From assembly GCA_943736015.1 (NCBI GenBank), contig OX031060.1:21963231-22027230 (forward strand): a stretch of 64,000 nt of DNA, read 5' to 3'. The notes under the pieces were generated by a model. That model was not told where the DNA came from. It saw only the letters and a program-made list of their open reading frames with translations, and ran no database searches. The stretch comes from Tridacna crocea. Lineage: Eukaryota > Mollusca > Bivalvia > Cardiida > Cardiidae. A program made the position numbers and the translations under genes. Below, piece after piece: positions 20,855-31,500 of this stretch (its first letter is position 1; every line of letters starts with the position of its first letter).

Positions 20855-21455
20855 CTGTAATATAAAATATACATGACAATAAGAACAAGTAATTTTGCGC
20901 GATCTTTCGAAATTAGGCTTAAATTTAACACTTAACCGTCGAGCGAGACTATTTGACCTTTTTTTGTCACTATTATACAGACATACATCGCCGATATGGT
21001 TAGTTGTAGTAACGTGTTAGATGAAAAGGATTTTGAAATACTTCTTCGATCTAGATCTATAGTTCTACCAGATCTAGATATAAACCACGGATCGTATACG
21101 ATATAGGTCAGAGGCTTACAAATAAAAATGACCGTACGAGATCCATGTCTAAACAGATCTATTAGACCTATATCCCACATTTTTAATGATTAATATTCGC
21201 CAATTATCTTTAACACAGCTTTCATCGGTGGAGTTAAAAGTATGCTTATCTCACAGGTCTATGATCCACATCTTAGTTCTAATCGACTTTGAAATAGATA
21301 GCGAAAGATACAAAGTAGTGAAAAGAGAAGATACCTTCGTAAAAAATAGAAAAAAATCTATAGGTACCTGACGGGAAAAGGGTGGGATGAGATTACAGGG
21401 TAAAAATTGCTTAGGTAGATCTGGATATATATACATGTATCTAGCTCTTTGATTA

Positions 21456-21667
21456 TTAACGGCCTTTACCAAACAATTCCTGATTTTTACAACCCTGAGA
21501 TAGAAGTTTTCTGAAAACCTTGTGGTAACCAGTATCTTCTCCTTTTCCCACAATGTTTTCTACCCTGCTGCAAACAAATTTCAATTTCTGAGTTTCATTT
21601 ATTTTGTCGTCTGCTAGTGCTTTCTATTTCGACCGATCAAAAATTTTGTCGTTTGGTTAGGGGTTAA
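21456..21667 (+). mobile_element. TTAA MITE with shortened left arm
   Basis: TTAACGGCCTTTACCAAACAA to GTTAGGGGTTAA. The left palindrome arm is deleted, leaving GTGGTAACCAGTATCTTCTC. Confidence 0.8.
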
Positions 21668-23047
21668 TTTACCACAGTCCGGCGTTTAACGATATTTATC
21701 ACAATTTTTTCCTAATGGACAGATTTTCTTTCAAAACTTTGCACATTCAAAGCTCACAATCTCTCTTGCAGATTAAAGTAAAAAGAACAAAATGTCACTG
21801 AACTCTTTTCTGAGAAATTTCCTTTGAAAAAGGTATATAAAGTAAAAAAAACACATTATTTATTGGATTTAACACATTTTCTTTAATTGCCATTTAAAGG
21901 GCAAATCCTAAAATATTTCGACCTGATTTTTTTTGCTTTAATCAGCTGCAAATGATGTCAGTTAAACATGTATCCGCCATGTTACATAAATACCACCCTG
22001 TAACATGCCATAAACCACGGCCGAAATGGACAGATATGCATGCTATAAAAAGAACTTTGAGTGAAAAAGAGAGATAATAATTCGACCGAATTTAGAGTCA
22101 ATCTTTATTAGGTACATACTATCAGAAGGATAGAGTCAGTTAATTTTCACACTTGAAGCATTTATGATTTTAAACAATAAGAAAGTAGGTTACTAATACT
22201 ACCTGAAAAAAAGTGCTGCGCTCGTACTTGCTTCGGTGCACCAATAGTATTACAATATGTGCAAAAAATACGTTGGTCGGCATGTTTGGCTCACTAGCCA
22301 TGACAAAAACACATGCGCAGTTGGATGCGCGCAAATATTTGTTATATACGTCTTAGAAAAAAAACCACACACACACATACTCACGAAAGGAGAAAGTTTT
22401 TGAAAATCTGTCAGAAATTGGCAGCTTTTTTTCTCTCTTTTCTCCATAATTATGTGCTCTATCCTATCAAAGTGACATTTGATGATTTAGCAAATATTGT
22501 ATTTGTCTTCTGCAAATGTCTCCAAACTCAGTAAGTTCAAAGTTTTGTTATCTGGGACAGAGCATGATACAATATGACATATGTAGTTCCTTTATCATTG
22601 CATCGAACACATCCGATCATATCATTAGAAACAAATCTTAATAAATACTAGCTGTTAGTCTTTTAATGCCCACCTTTGTTTGCATGCTTTTCCTCCTATC
22701 TGATATACTGAAATTTATCATTCTTGGAAACAGGTACTTGCATGTCCTTTATATAAAGTTTGGTCTCTGTACTGAGACCTAGATCAAACTAGGCTTGAAA
22801 CAAAGAGGTCACTGGTTTGACACGAACTCTGTCATTTTTTTTTTTTCAGAAGAGGTGTTGATATATATTGCAACAGGACTCGCTCCTCTCTGCACATGGC
22901 TGAACATTATCTCCAGTTGGTTTATGACGGGATGCAGTGTTTGGTGCAGATTTTGGGCGAAGCACTATATGAAAACAATAGCCCTGCATAGCCATGGATA
23001 GGTGCACCAGCTGCCGCAATATAATTGAAATAATATTGAAAACACAA
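21668..23047. other. Intergenic region without a recognised gene
   Basis: Contains a degenerate MITE-like stretch at about 22385-22557 (AAAGGAGAAAGTTTTTGAAA to AAGTTTTGTTATCTGGGAC). No exon here has both good splice sites and a recognisable product. Confidence 0.4.
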
Positions 23048-23276
23048 TTAACACTTTACTACACAATCCCGATTTTTAACGACCCTGAGAAAGAAGACTT
23101 TTGAACACATTGTGGGAAAAGGAGAAAATGCTGGTTACCAGCATTTTCTCATTTTCCCGCAATGTTTTCTACCCTGCTGGAAACAGATTTCACTTTTTGA
23201 GTTTCGTTTATTTTGTCGTCTGCAAATGCTTTCAATTTGGACCAGTCGAAAATTTTGTCCTTTGGTAAAGGGTAAA
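23048..23276 (+). mobile_element. TTAA MITE, subfamily A
   Basis: TTAACACTTTACTACACAATC to CTTTGGTAAAGGGTAAA, core GCTGGTTACCAGC. Confidence 0.85.
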
Positions 23277-23329
23277 ACATCAATTAATCAATCGGTCGAA
23301 GGATGAATAAATGAATCAATCAGTCAGCT

Positions 23330-23395
23330 AGTCAGTTCGTCATCAATCAATCAATCAATCAATCAGTTAATCAAGTCATCAATCAACGATGCAAG
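23330..23395 (+). repeat. CAAT-type simple repeat
   Basis: Irregular ATCAATCAATCAATCA array; related imperfect units start near 23280. Confidence 0.75.
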
Positions 23396-23805
23396 AAAAC
23401 AAACACACAAACAAGGAAGAAAAAAAGCAAGCAATATACTTAAAACCAAACCTTGACAGGGAGCTCGTACGTCCTGCAGATTAAGCCCAATCTAACTGCA
23501 GTTACAACAGGATATAACACAAGTATTCGCAAAGATATATAATATACAATAAACTACTCTGCCCTCAGCTACAAACCCACTTCGCAGATCGATATTTTAT
23601 CTCCTGAGGGAGGACAATTTTCGAAAATATTGATAGAAAAGGAATGATAGCTTATAAACTTAGACATGACCCTGGTTCCTTTCCTGCCATGTTATTTCAT
23701 ACACCAGAAGGAAAACACCATTTTTGCTAGATGTATGTCTTATTTGTACGAGTTACTTGTACTTGTCACGGCGTTCTGATTGGTTTAATTCTTTCAACCA
23801 TTATC

Positions 23806-24216
23806 TGAACTCTTTACCGAAGGAAAGAAAAAACAACAAAACTTTACACCGGTCCAAACTGAAAGCACTTGCAAACAACAAAATAAATGTAACTCAAAAA
23901 TTGAAAGTTGTTTCCAACAGGGTAGAAAATATTGTGGGAAGAAAAAATGCTGGTTACCCCGAGCATTTCTCATTTTTTCCACAATGTTTTCAAAAGGTCT
24001 AGAACTATCTCAGGGTCGTAAAAACCAGGGCCCGTATTCACCAACCATTTTTATGAACGTTCTTTGTCTTATTTTTCAAGATTTTCTGACCAAATGGTTT
24101 AGCCCGTAAGAAGTTCTGTTACTTTCACATCGACTAAATTCTGAAGAATAAGACTAAGAACGTTCTAAAGAATGGTTGGGGAATACGGACCCAGGTATTG
24201 TTTGTAAAAGGGTTAA
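23806..24216 (-). mobile_element. TTAA MITE split by a foldback MITE
   Basis: The first part runs from CTCTTTACCG to GGTCGTAAAAACCAG. The last part is GTATTGTTTGTAAAAGGGTTAA at 24195-24216. Between them sits the CACCAACCATT foldback, so that element inserted into this MITE. Confidence 0.75.
24028..24193. mobile_element. CACCAACCATT foldback MITE, nested copy
   Basis: GGCCCGTATTCACCAACCAT to GGTTGGGGAATACGGACCC. Part of the inner arm is deleted compared with the 11627 copy. Confidence 0.75.
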
Positions 24217-24399
24217 GTAATTGAAATGAAACTCTCAAGTCGATTGGAAAAATCAAAGCGTTGAGAACGATGAAGTGGTATTTGTCACTGAAACCCATTG
24301 CGTGGAATCAATAGTTTGAAATAAAAAAAGACATATTGTTCAAATATTAGCTTAAAAGTAAATGAATACCTTTTCGGTTGAAGGGAGCGTACTCATGTA

Positions 24400-24780
24400 C
24401 CTTAAAACTATAATTTTGAAATATTTTTAGCCTTTTTACATTTAATTTCCAACATTACAAGCAATTACTTCGATCTATAAATATTCATGAGCAATCAAAT
24501 GGAGTAGTACGCAATCATAGGACGAACAAGCCATGGAACGAATTGGTTTTGGAACGAAAAAGTCCAGGGTCAGTAGGCAAATTTGTATCATTGCGCCAAT
24601 AAAAGGCTATGAGCGAGAGAAGGTATTTTTAATCAAAAATAAGTATCTCAACGATCGATCGACGGCCTCGCCCTATGTATTTTAAAATGCCATTTCAAAT
24701 TACATATCTGTGTGCCATTGAAAAACTCATTTGCCTGAGAAAGAATGAATTTAACTGGGTTTATTTCCTTCGACTTCGCA
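24400..24780 (+). repeat. Dispersed 0.37-kb repeat, copy 1
   Basis: Shares ordered blocks with 55890-56275: GAACTGGTTTTGGAACGAA-like sequence, GTATCATTGCGCCAATAAAAG, and GGGTTTATTTCCTTCG at the end. Same strand. Termini and class not determined. Confidence 0.6.
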
Positions 24781-25576
24781 CAAAATAAGATACATGTATG
24801 GTTATCAAAATTCAACCTTGAACTCATGGTGGTATTGTCTTCGACAAATACTACAAAAACCCGTTTAATGATTTTTTAAAATTTACTATCGCGGAGGGGG
24901 GAGCTTTCCTGATCAGACATTGTAGATCCGAGTTCAGACTGTATGTTCTGCGCAGTCTGATCTTAATCTACACTGTCCGTAAAGGGTCAGCGAGTCTTGC
25001 TAAGAAATTTACGGATTAACAGACAACAAAATTTATGGTTCGTCCACAGGTACTGGCATAGCAAACGTTTGCACACGGCAATTTAACCCTTTACTAATCC
25101 ATCCCTGGTTCTTATGACCCAGATGGAGAAATCTTCTGAAAACATTTGGAAAGAAAGTTGTGCCCGTGGTCTGCGCATCTCATATTCTTCGAAGATTCGA
25201 CCTGTCTTGTATGACGCATCACTATCCCCGATAATCGGGAAACTGTAGTATTACGCGTTATAAAGTACCAATGGAGAAAATAGCCTTTATCAATACGTTT
25301 GAGGAGAATTGAGGTCTGTTTTGGCTCCATATTTCTCTAAACTGCTGATCATAGCTGAATGAATCGCACTAGGTAGCGTTTTATTGAGTGAACGTTTATT
25401 TTAGTTTGAAATTCAAAGTAACCGTTGTCGCACAGAAAAGTAGTCCTGTTCTGTACCCAAAACAACCAAATTAGATAGATTTGTATTTGTAGAATGCCAT
25501 CTAGCGGGAGAAAATGAGTTGTGCCTGCACTGGTGTGAGAAAGCCAGAAAGTACATGGGGGCGTCACTAATGGCGT

Positions 25577-25803
25577 TTAAATCTTTACCAAATGACAAAA
25601 TCTTAGACTGGTACAAATTAAAAGTACTTGCAGAGGACAAAATAAACGTAACTGAAAATGAAATTTGTTTCCAACGAGGCAGAAAACTTTGTGGGAAAAG
25701 ACGAAAATGCTGGTTATCAGTATTTTCTCCTTTTCCTACAACGTTTTAATAAGGCTTCGATCTCAGGGCCGTAAAAACCAGGGATTGTTTGGTAAAGGCT
25801 TAA
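25577..25803 (-). mobile_element. TTAA MITE, subfamily A
   Basis: TTAAATCTTTACCAAATGAC to TTTGGTAAAGGCTTAA, exact TTAA ends, core GCTGGTTATCAGT. Another 5' fragment (TTAACCCTTTACTAATCCAT) is at 25083-25150. Confidence 0.85.
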
Positions 25804-26005
25804 CTCCAATGCAAACATTAGAATTAAATTTCAGTGTGGGTGATAGGTGAAACTTAGGGCACAGGAAACCAGCAATTAACTGCAAGGAGATGTTCATCGC
25901 TGGTTAAACAATATAAACAATTTATCAAATACGATTTATCCAACCGAATTACGATTTAGTTTGTGAGTGTGTTTGTATAAAGAATATGAAAATTAAACGT
26001 TTGTT

Positions 26006-26085
26006 TATTTAAAAAACAACAACAACAACTCGTAACTACAGCTTGATTCAATCTGTAGTTACGAGGTTTTTGAAGTAAACCGACG
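26006..26085. mobile_element. TCGTAACTACAGCTTGA foldback, copy 1
   Basis: About 80 bp: CTCGTAACTACAGCTTGATT is mirrored by CTGTAGTTACGAGG, followed by TAAACCGACG. Other copies at 49130-49213 (nested) and 53256-53337. Confidence 0.7.
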
Positions 26086-26157
26086 TAATGTTTTTTAGAT
26101 CATTCAGTATCACGGCGCAAAGTGCAACTACATGTGTCTATATGTTCCTTGTCTATA

Positions 26158-26384
26158 TTCACCTTTTACAACACAATCTCTCGACTTTTAGCGACCCTGA
26201 GAAGGAAAACTTTCGAAAGCATTGTAAGAAAATGAGAAAATGCTATTTAAATAGTATTTTCTCATTTTCAAACAATGTTTTCTACCCTGTCATAGACAAC
26301 TTCCACTATTTGAGCCACATCTGCTTGGTCTCCTGCAAGTACCTTGGGCTTGCACAATTTTTATCGTGTGAAAAAAGGTTATCC
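26158..26384 (+). mobile_element. TTAA MITE with divergent but matched core
   Basis: Arms AAAATGAGAAAATGCTATTT and the mirror around AAATAG. Both arms differ from the family consensus, yet they still pair over most of their length. Confidence 0.75.
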
Positions 26385-26450
26385 TATTCTGGGCACAATT
26401 ACTTTTCTTGTCCATTTGGCCAGCTTGTCCTACTAAAGTCAGAAAAAGGA

Positions 26451-28073
26451 AAACAAGAGCTTCGCAAAGCGGCGCATATATGCCCGAAGGGGCTTGTCAA
26501 TGAAATGAGTTGAAATGACTGAAGGGCCATAAATGAAGAGTAGTTAATCTCCATGATATGTGAAAAATATTAAAGGGCAATAGAAAAAAAAAAAGAAAGG
26601 TGGCACAGTTACAAATTTTGTAAACTGCTGTTCTCCACAAGGTGTTCTATCAGTCTTGAAAGGTTCAAGATCATAGCTTTTATATTTTAGAAATTATGGC
26701 CCAGACGAAAATTCAAAGAGAAAACTAATAAAGGGCAATAACTCAAAAAGAGGGATGGCAGAGTTATGGTTCTTGTGCAGTGCACTTCTTCATAATGTGT
26801 TCTATTAGTCTTTGATGTTTCAAGACGATAGGTTTTAAACTTTGGAAGAAGTTATGGCCTGGAAAAAAATTCAAACTGAAAACTAGCAATGGGCAATAAA
26901 TAAAAAAAAAGAGTCAAAAAGTTATAGTTCATGCGCACTGCACTTCACCATAATGTGTTCTATCAGCGTATGAAGTTTCAAGTTATTAGCTTTTATAATT
27001 TGGACATTCACACTGAACATTAACACAGGGCACTAACTCAAAAAATAAAAGTGGCAGAGTTATGGTTCATGTGCACTGCACTTCTCCATAATGTGCTCTA
27101 TCAGCGTATGAAGTTCCAAGTTAATAGCTTTTATATTTTGGAAGTTATGGCCTGGACAAAAATTCAAACTGAAAATTAACAAAGGGCACTAACTCAAAAG
27201 ATAAAGGTCACAGAGTTATGGTTCATGTGCACTGCACTTCTCCATAATGGGTTCTATCAGTGTATGAAGTTCCAAGTTATTAGCTTATACAGTTTGGAAG
27301 TTACGGCCTGAAAAAAATTCAAACTGAAAATTAACAAAGGGCAATAATTAAAAAAATGAAGGTGGCAGAGTTATGGTTCATGTGCACTGCACTTCTCCAC
27401 AATGGGTTCTATAAGTGTATGAAATTCCAAGTTAATAGCTTTTATAGTTTGGAAGTTATGGCCTGGACAAAAATTCAAACTGAAAATTAACAAAGGGCAA
27501 TAACTCAAAAATAAAAGTGGCAGAGTTATGTTTCATGTCCACTGCACTTCTCCAAATGTGTTCTATCAGTGTATGTAGTTTCAATTTGATACCTTTTATG
27601 GTATGGAAGTTATGGCCTGAACAAAAATTTAAAGTGAAAAGTTGGTTATTTCAGAAATCAAGGGCAGATAATTTTAGAACGCAAACAGCGATCAAAATTC
27701 TAAGACCCAGGTGCACAATTAGACATCATGGAGATTCATTGTGGCAAGTTTCAAATAATTCTGATGAAAACTGTAGGAAGAGTTGCACACACAAGAAATT
27801 GCTAACGGACGGACGGACGGTATTACGAGACGGACCTTCTGAGGTCGAATTGCTCTTTATTCAATGCAAAGTAATCAACCCCACAAGAGCACCTTTTTTA
27901 ACCCCACTAGCCCTAACCCTAACCCCATACCTACCAGATGGACAGAATGAACCCCATAGAGACTAAATGTACACGTACCTCTAATCCCACAATGTCGGGC
28001 TCGTAAGGACAGACAGAGGGACGGACGGACGACCGGGGGTATAACATAATACGACCCTTCGGGCGTATAAAAA
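26451..28073 (+). mobile_element. Minisatellite-bearing element F
   Basis: The left end AACAAGAGCTTCGCAAAGC has the hairpin GCTTCGCAAAGC. The body, about 26540-27640, is roughly 145-155-bp tandem units (GCACTGCACTTCTCCATAAT, GAAGTTATGGCCTGGACAAA). GGACGGACGG tracts follow at 27800-27820 and 28018-28035, and the right end is CCCTTCGGGCGTATA. The plan is like element A but the sequence differs. ORFs inside it are by-products of the repeats. A fragment of its left end lies inverted at 30971-31014. Confidence 0.6.
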
Positions 28074-28459
28074 GTGACAAATGCTTTATTATATGTTTCA
28101 TGCATTGTTGACGATGTACACTTGTACTCGTCCAATAAAATATCTCTTCTGTTCTGTTCAGTGACTTAGGTTCATAATTAGCTGGAGGACCTTTGAATTC
28201 TAAATATAAATAACGATATCTTAGATCTGATTTGTGGGAAAATTTTAAGATATCGAAGGTTTTACTTAAAAAATGAAAATGTTCAATAAATGCCCATTGG
28301 CATTTCATATGCATATATGCGGAAATTGCAACTGTGTATTTTTTTCTGGTTTTCAAAAACTAGTAATTCATCCCCTTTTTTCTTCGATACATCTGCTTCG
28401 ATCAGATCAGTAATATGATCGTTCTTACTGGATATTGATAATATTATAGAACGTGCAGT

Positions 28460-28507
28460 ATGATATCTAAGAATATGAAACTAGACATCTTTCTTTGTTT
28501 GATTGTG
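28460..28507 (+). CDS. Sushi/IgGFc gene exon 1 (signal peptide)
   Basis: ATG at 28460, 16 codons reading MISKNMKLDIFLCLIV, then the consensus donor GTAAGT at 28508. Phase 0 end. It makes sense only when joined to exon 2, which completes the hydrophobic core. Confidence 0.75.
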
Positions 28508-31500
28508 GTAAGTACATGCATTTCTTCGGCATCACAATATATGTTTTCTTTTATAGCTGACTAATAATTTACACAGGAGCTCCTCAAACAAAACTTTAGT
28601 AGCAGATGATGAAAGAGGGAAAAAACTTGTCGTAAAAATGAGATAATTAACACAAATTTGGATTCAACTCCATGCCAAATGACACAATCCTAGACTCATT
28701 GTAATTTAAAATATTTCAAGACAACTTATATGTTGCGTAAACTGTGGACTTTGTTGCAGGTTGTCTATCGTTACGCTATGCATCGACGCCGTTGCCTCCA
28801 TCAATGAAAACAAGAGGTATGACCCGACAAAGGCTAATTCCGGCCAAGAACATAGTGGAAGCTCTTGCAATACGGTCCATCACATACACACAAACGTCGC
28901 TTAAGCTTTTACTGCGTCCTGGATGGAGAATCCGACAAAAAATGTCATAGAAGTCGACTTGAAATTTTGACTCATCTGTGAATAGTGTTTGCCACCATTG
29001 AAGCGCTTGCCTTCTTTGATGAAGTCGTACCCATTCACGACAGCGTTGTCGATGCCGTCCCGTCAGTCCGGTGTAAGAGCGTCTACAGAGTAGCTAAAAC
29101 AAACGTTTGAAGCATTCGTATACTGTCCACGCTGACTTGCTACGTCCAGCCTTTAGCATACCAATTGCTGCATTACATCAGTCTCTTCCGAGAACCATAA
29201 CTGACGTAAACAGCGCGTTTCTTGATTATTTTGTTTTTCATTTAAAAAAAGAAAAAGTCTAAATCTTACCAATAACAACGCGATTAAAGCAAAGTCTTTA
29301 ATCTGGTAGCGTATACATACAATGCACGAGAAATCTGGGCCATTTTGACAGCGGCATTTTCGGCTGGTTTTTTGGGTAAATGATGAAAATGATGTACACT
29401 GGAGAGTGGGGAGTATTGCCTCGAAGCGGATTTTTTTTAGTTTTCGAAAATATGCGTCATTTAGGGGGTTATAATTCTCTAAAGATAGATGTGTTTCTTT
29501 TGCTCTTGAGTATATTTTCTCAAAGAGATTTTGACAGAAGTTTTATTCCCCAGGTTGATATATGGCAATAAGGAAAGGAACAGTATACAACAACCATACT
29601 GTTTGACTCTATAGTTTAGGAGTTATTGTCGTTTATTTATTTAACTTAAATTTTGTCAGGAGCATAACCCAAAAACTATCCATGATATACTGATTCTAGG
29701 ACAAATGCCCCCCGGACAATTGCCCCCCTCCGAACTATTGCCCCCGATGACAATTCCTTGTCCTCGGGGATAATGGTCCAGGGGAATTGTCCAAAGGGGG
29801 AGGGGGCAATAGTCCAGGGGGGGAACTGTCCTCAGGGGCAATGGTCGGGGGGCATTGTCCCCAGGGTGCAATTGTCCGGGAGGCAATTATCCTGATACGG
29901 ATATATATACGTTGCAGGTGTATACACCACATTGAGGAGATGTGCGGTGCACAAGAACAAATAACTCGATGGTTTCAGAGACCTCCAGATAGGGGGAGTG
30001 ATTTTGATTTCTAGATTGAAAATAGTAATTATCATCCACTAAACCCTTTGTCTCATCGAGACGATTTCAATGAGTATATCCACAACGTAGGGTTTCGAAG
30101 GGAAATAATGAATTTAGAATACCATCAGTCACTCTTATCTGGAGCTCTGGGCCTGTACTCACCAATCATTCTTGAGAATATTTTTAGTCTAAATCTCCAA
30201 GATTTTCCAAATTTGTAAGTAACACAACTTCTGGTTGGCTAAACCATTCGGTTTAGCCAATCAGAAGTTGTGTTACTTACAAATGTAGAAAATTCTGGAG
30301 AATAAGACCAAGAACGTTCTTAAAGGTGGGTATTTAGAATTTTTACATCTCACCAAATTAAAAAATATATACTTCACTGAAATTCATATGAAAAAATAAT
30401 ACAAATCATCAATAATTAAGATTCATAAAATTACAAAAAAAAAAAAAATTGACGGTATTCCCTTAAAAGGCTACGTAGCCTCTTAAGCTATTTTTAGATT
30501 TCGCGCCAAAAATCAATACAGCATTGTGGGAATGTCAAGTGACTGGCACATGACTCATAACACTTAAATTCCCTATCATAACAAACATGTAATAATCATT
30601 TTCCATAATGTCCTCTTCGGACGCTATGTTTGAAGCTTCTTCTGTCTATTCCTGTAAGTAAATGAGCGAATTGATCATCTAAAAATAGAATGTGTCTCCT
30701 GTTGGTGTCAACCTGGGCCGTAGTAAATCTCTAATTTCTCGTGTTGTACGACGGATTTCGACTACTGGGGTTTTATGAATGAAAATTAAAAGGCTTTGGG
30801 AGTATAAGGATGATTTTTTTGCACTTTTGTAAAATGTTCGTCCCAACATCTGAAGGGCCACCTTGAAGAATGGTTGGTGAATACCGGCCTTGGTCTCATA
30901 TGTGATCCCTAACTGTCTAGTCTCTAATTCTGTTACGGTACATCTCTCGGGTTAAGTATTTCACTGACAAGCCTCTTCGGGCGTATATGCGGTGCTATGC
31001 AAAGCTGTTGTTAGAGGAAGTTGTGACTGTTTCCGGCATGTATCGTCATAGGCCTATTATTTCCTTCGTTAAAAAGAAAAAAAAAAGCATACAAATTAGA
31101 TAACTTTGTCCATTTTCTTCAACTCACTTGTTTCGTAGGTGTAGTGAACTTTTCTTTTGAATCCCTCGTATTTCATAATTTTTCTTGCAAAGATCGATGA
31201 AAGCGCAGCTCCTGTGTTAGCGTGAAAATATACCGATAAAATTACATGTAAAATACCTGGAAATGTGTGCATTAAAGACTACATCCATCTATCCATCCAT
31301 CTATCTATCCAAATCATGCAGATATTTTTCAGGTCTTGGTCCATGGTTATGAAGGAAAAACCGTGAGAAAGAGAGAATGTCTCCCGCCTCCTAATGGTAA
31401 GTTTGACCACATGGAATGATAAGTCGTTGGTCGTCCACGTCCGTCTGTCAATGTAAACGTGGCTTTTTGGAACATATCAAGTATTTCGTTCTTTACAAAG

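Larger units (their letters stand above)
28508..31332. other. Intron 1 of the sushi/IgGFc gene
   Basis: About 2.8 kb holding a decayed Tc1 transposase, a CAATTGTCC G-rich repeat, a GAGCTCCAGATA foldback, a split foldback MITE with a nested element, a fragment of element F (30971-31014) and a short ATCTATCC repeat (31288-31310). Confidence 0.7.

Noticed and set aside
22850..23001. Possible plus-strand exon after a T-rich tract and CAG
   Set aside because: No good donor, no recognised peptide, and the reading frame is short and Trp/Cys-rich by chance.
26088..26513. 141-aa plus ORF
   Set aside because: Spans a MITE and the left end of element F; composition and context are non-coding.
27900..27925. 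CCCTAACCCTAACCCC telomere-like motif
   Set aside because: Only two to three units; too short for an interstitial telomere.
27517..28356. ORFs of 141-149 aa on both strands
   Set aside because: They lie in the minisatellite and GGAC repeats of element F.
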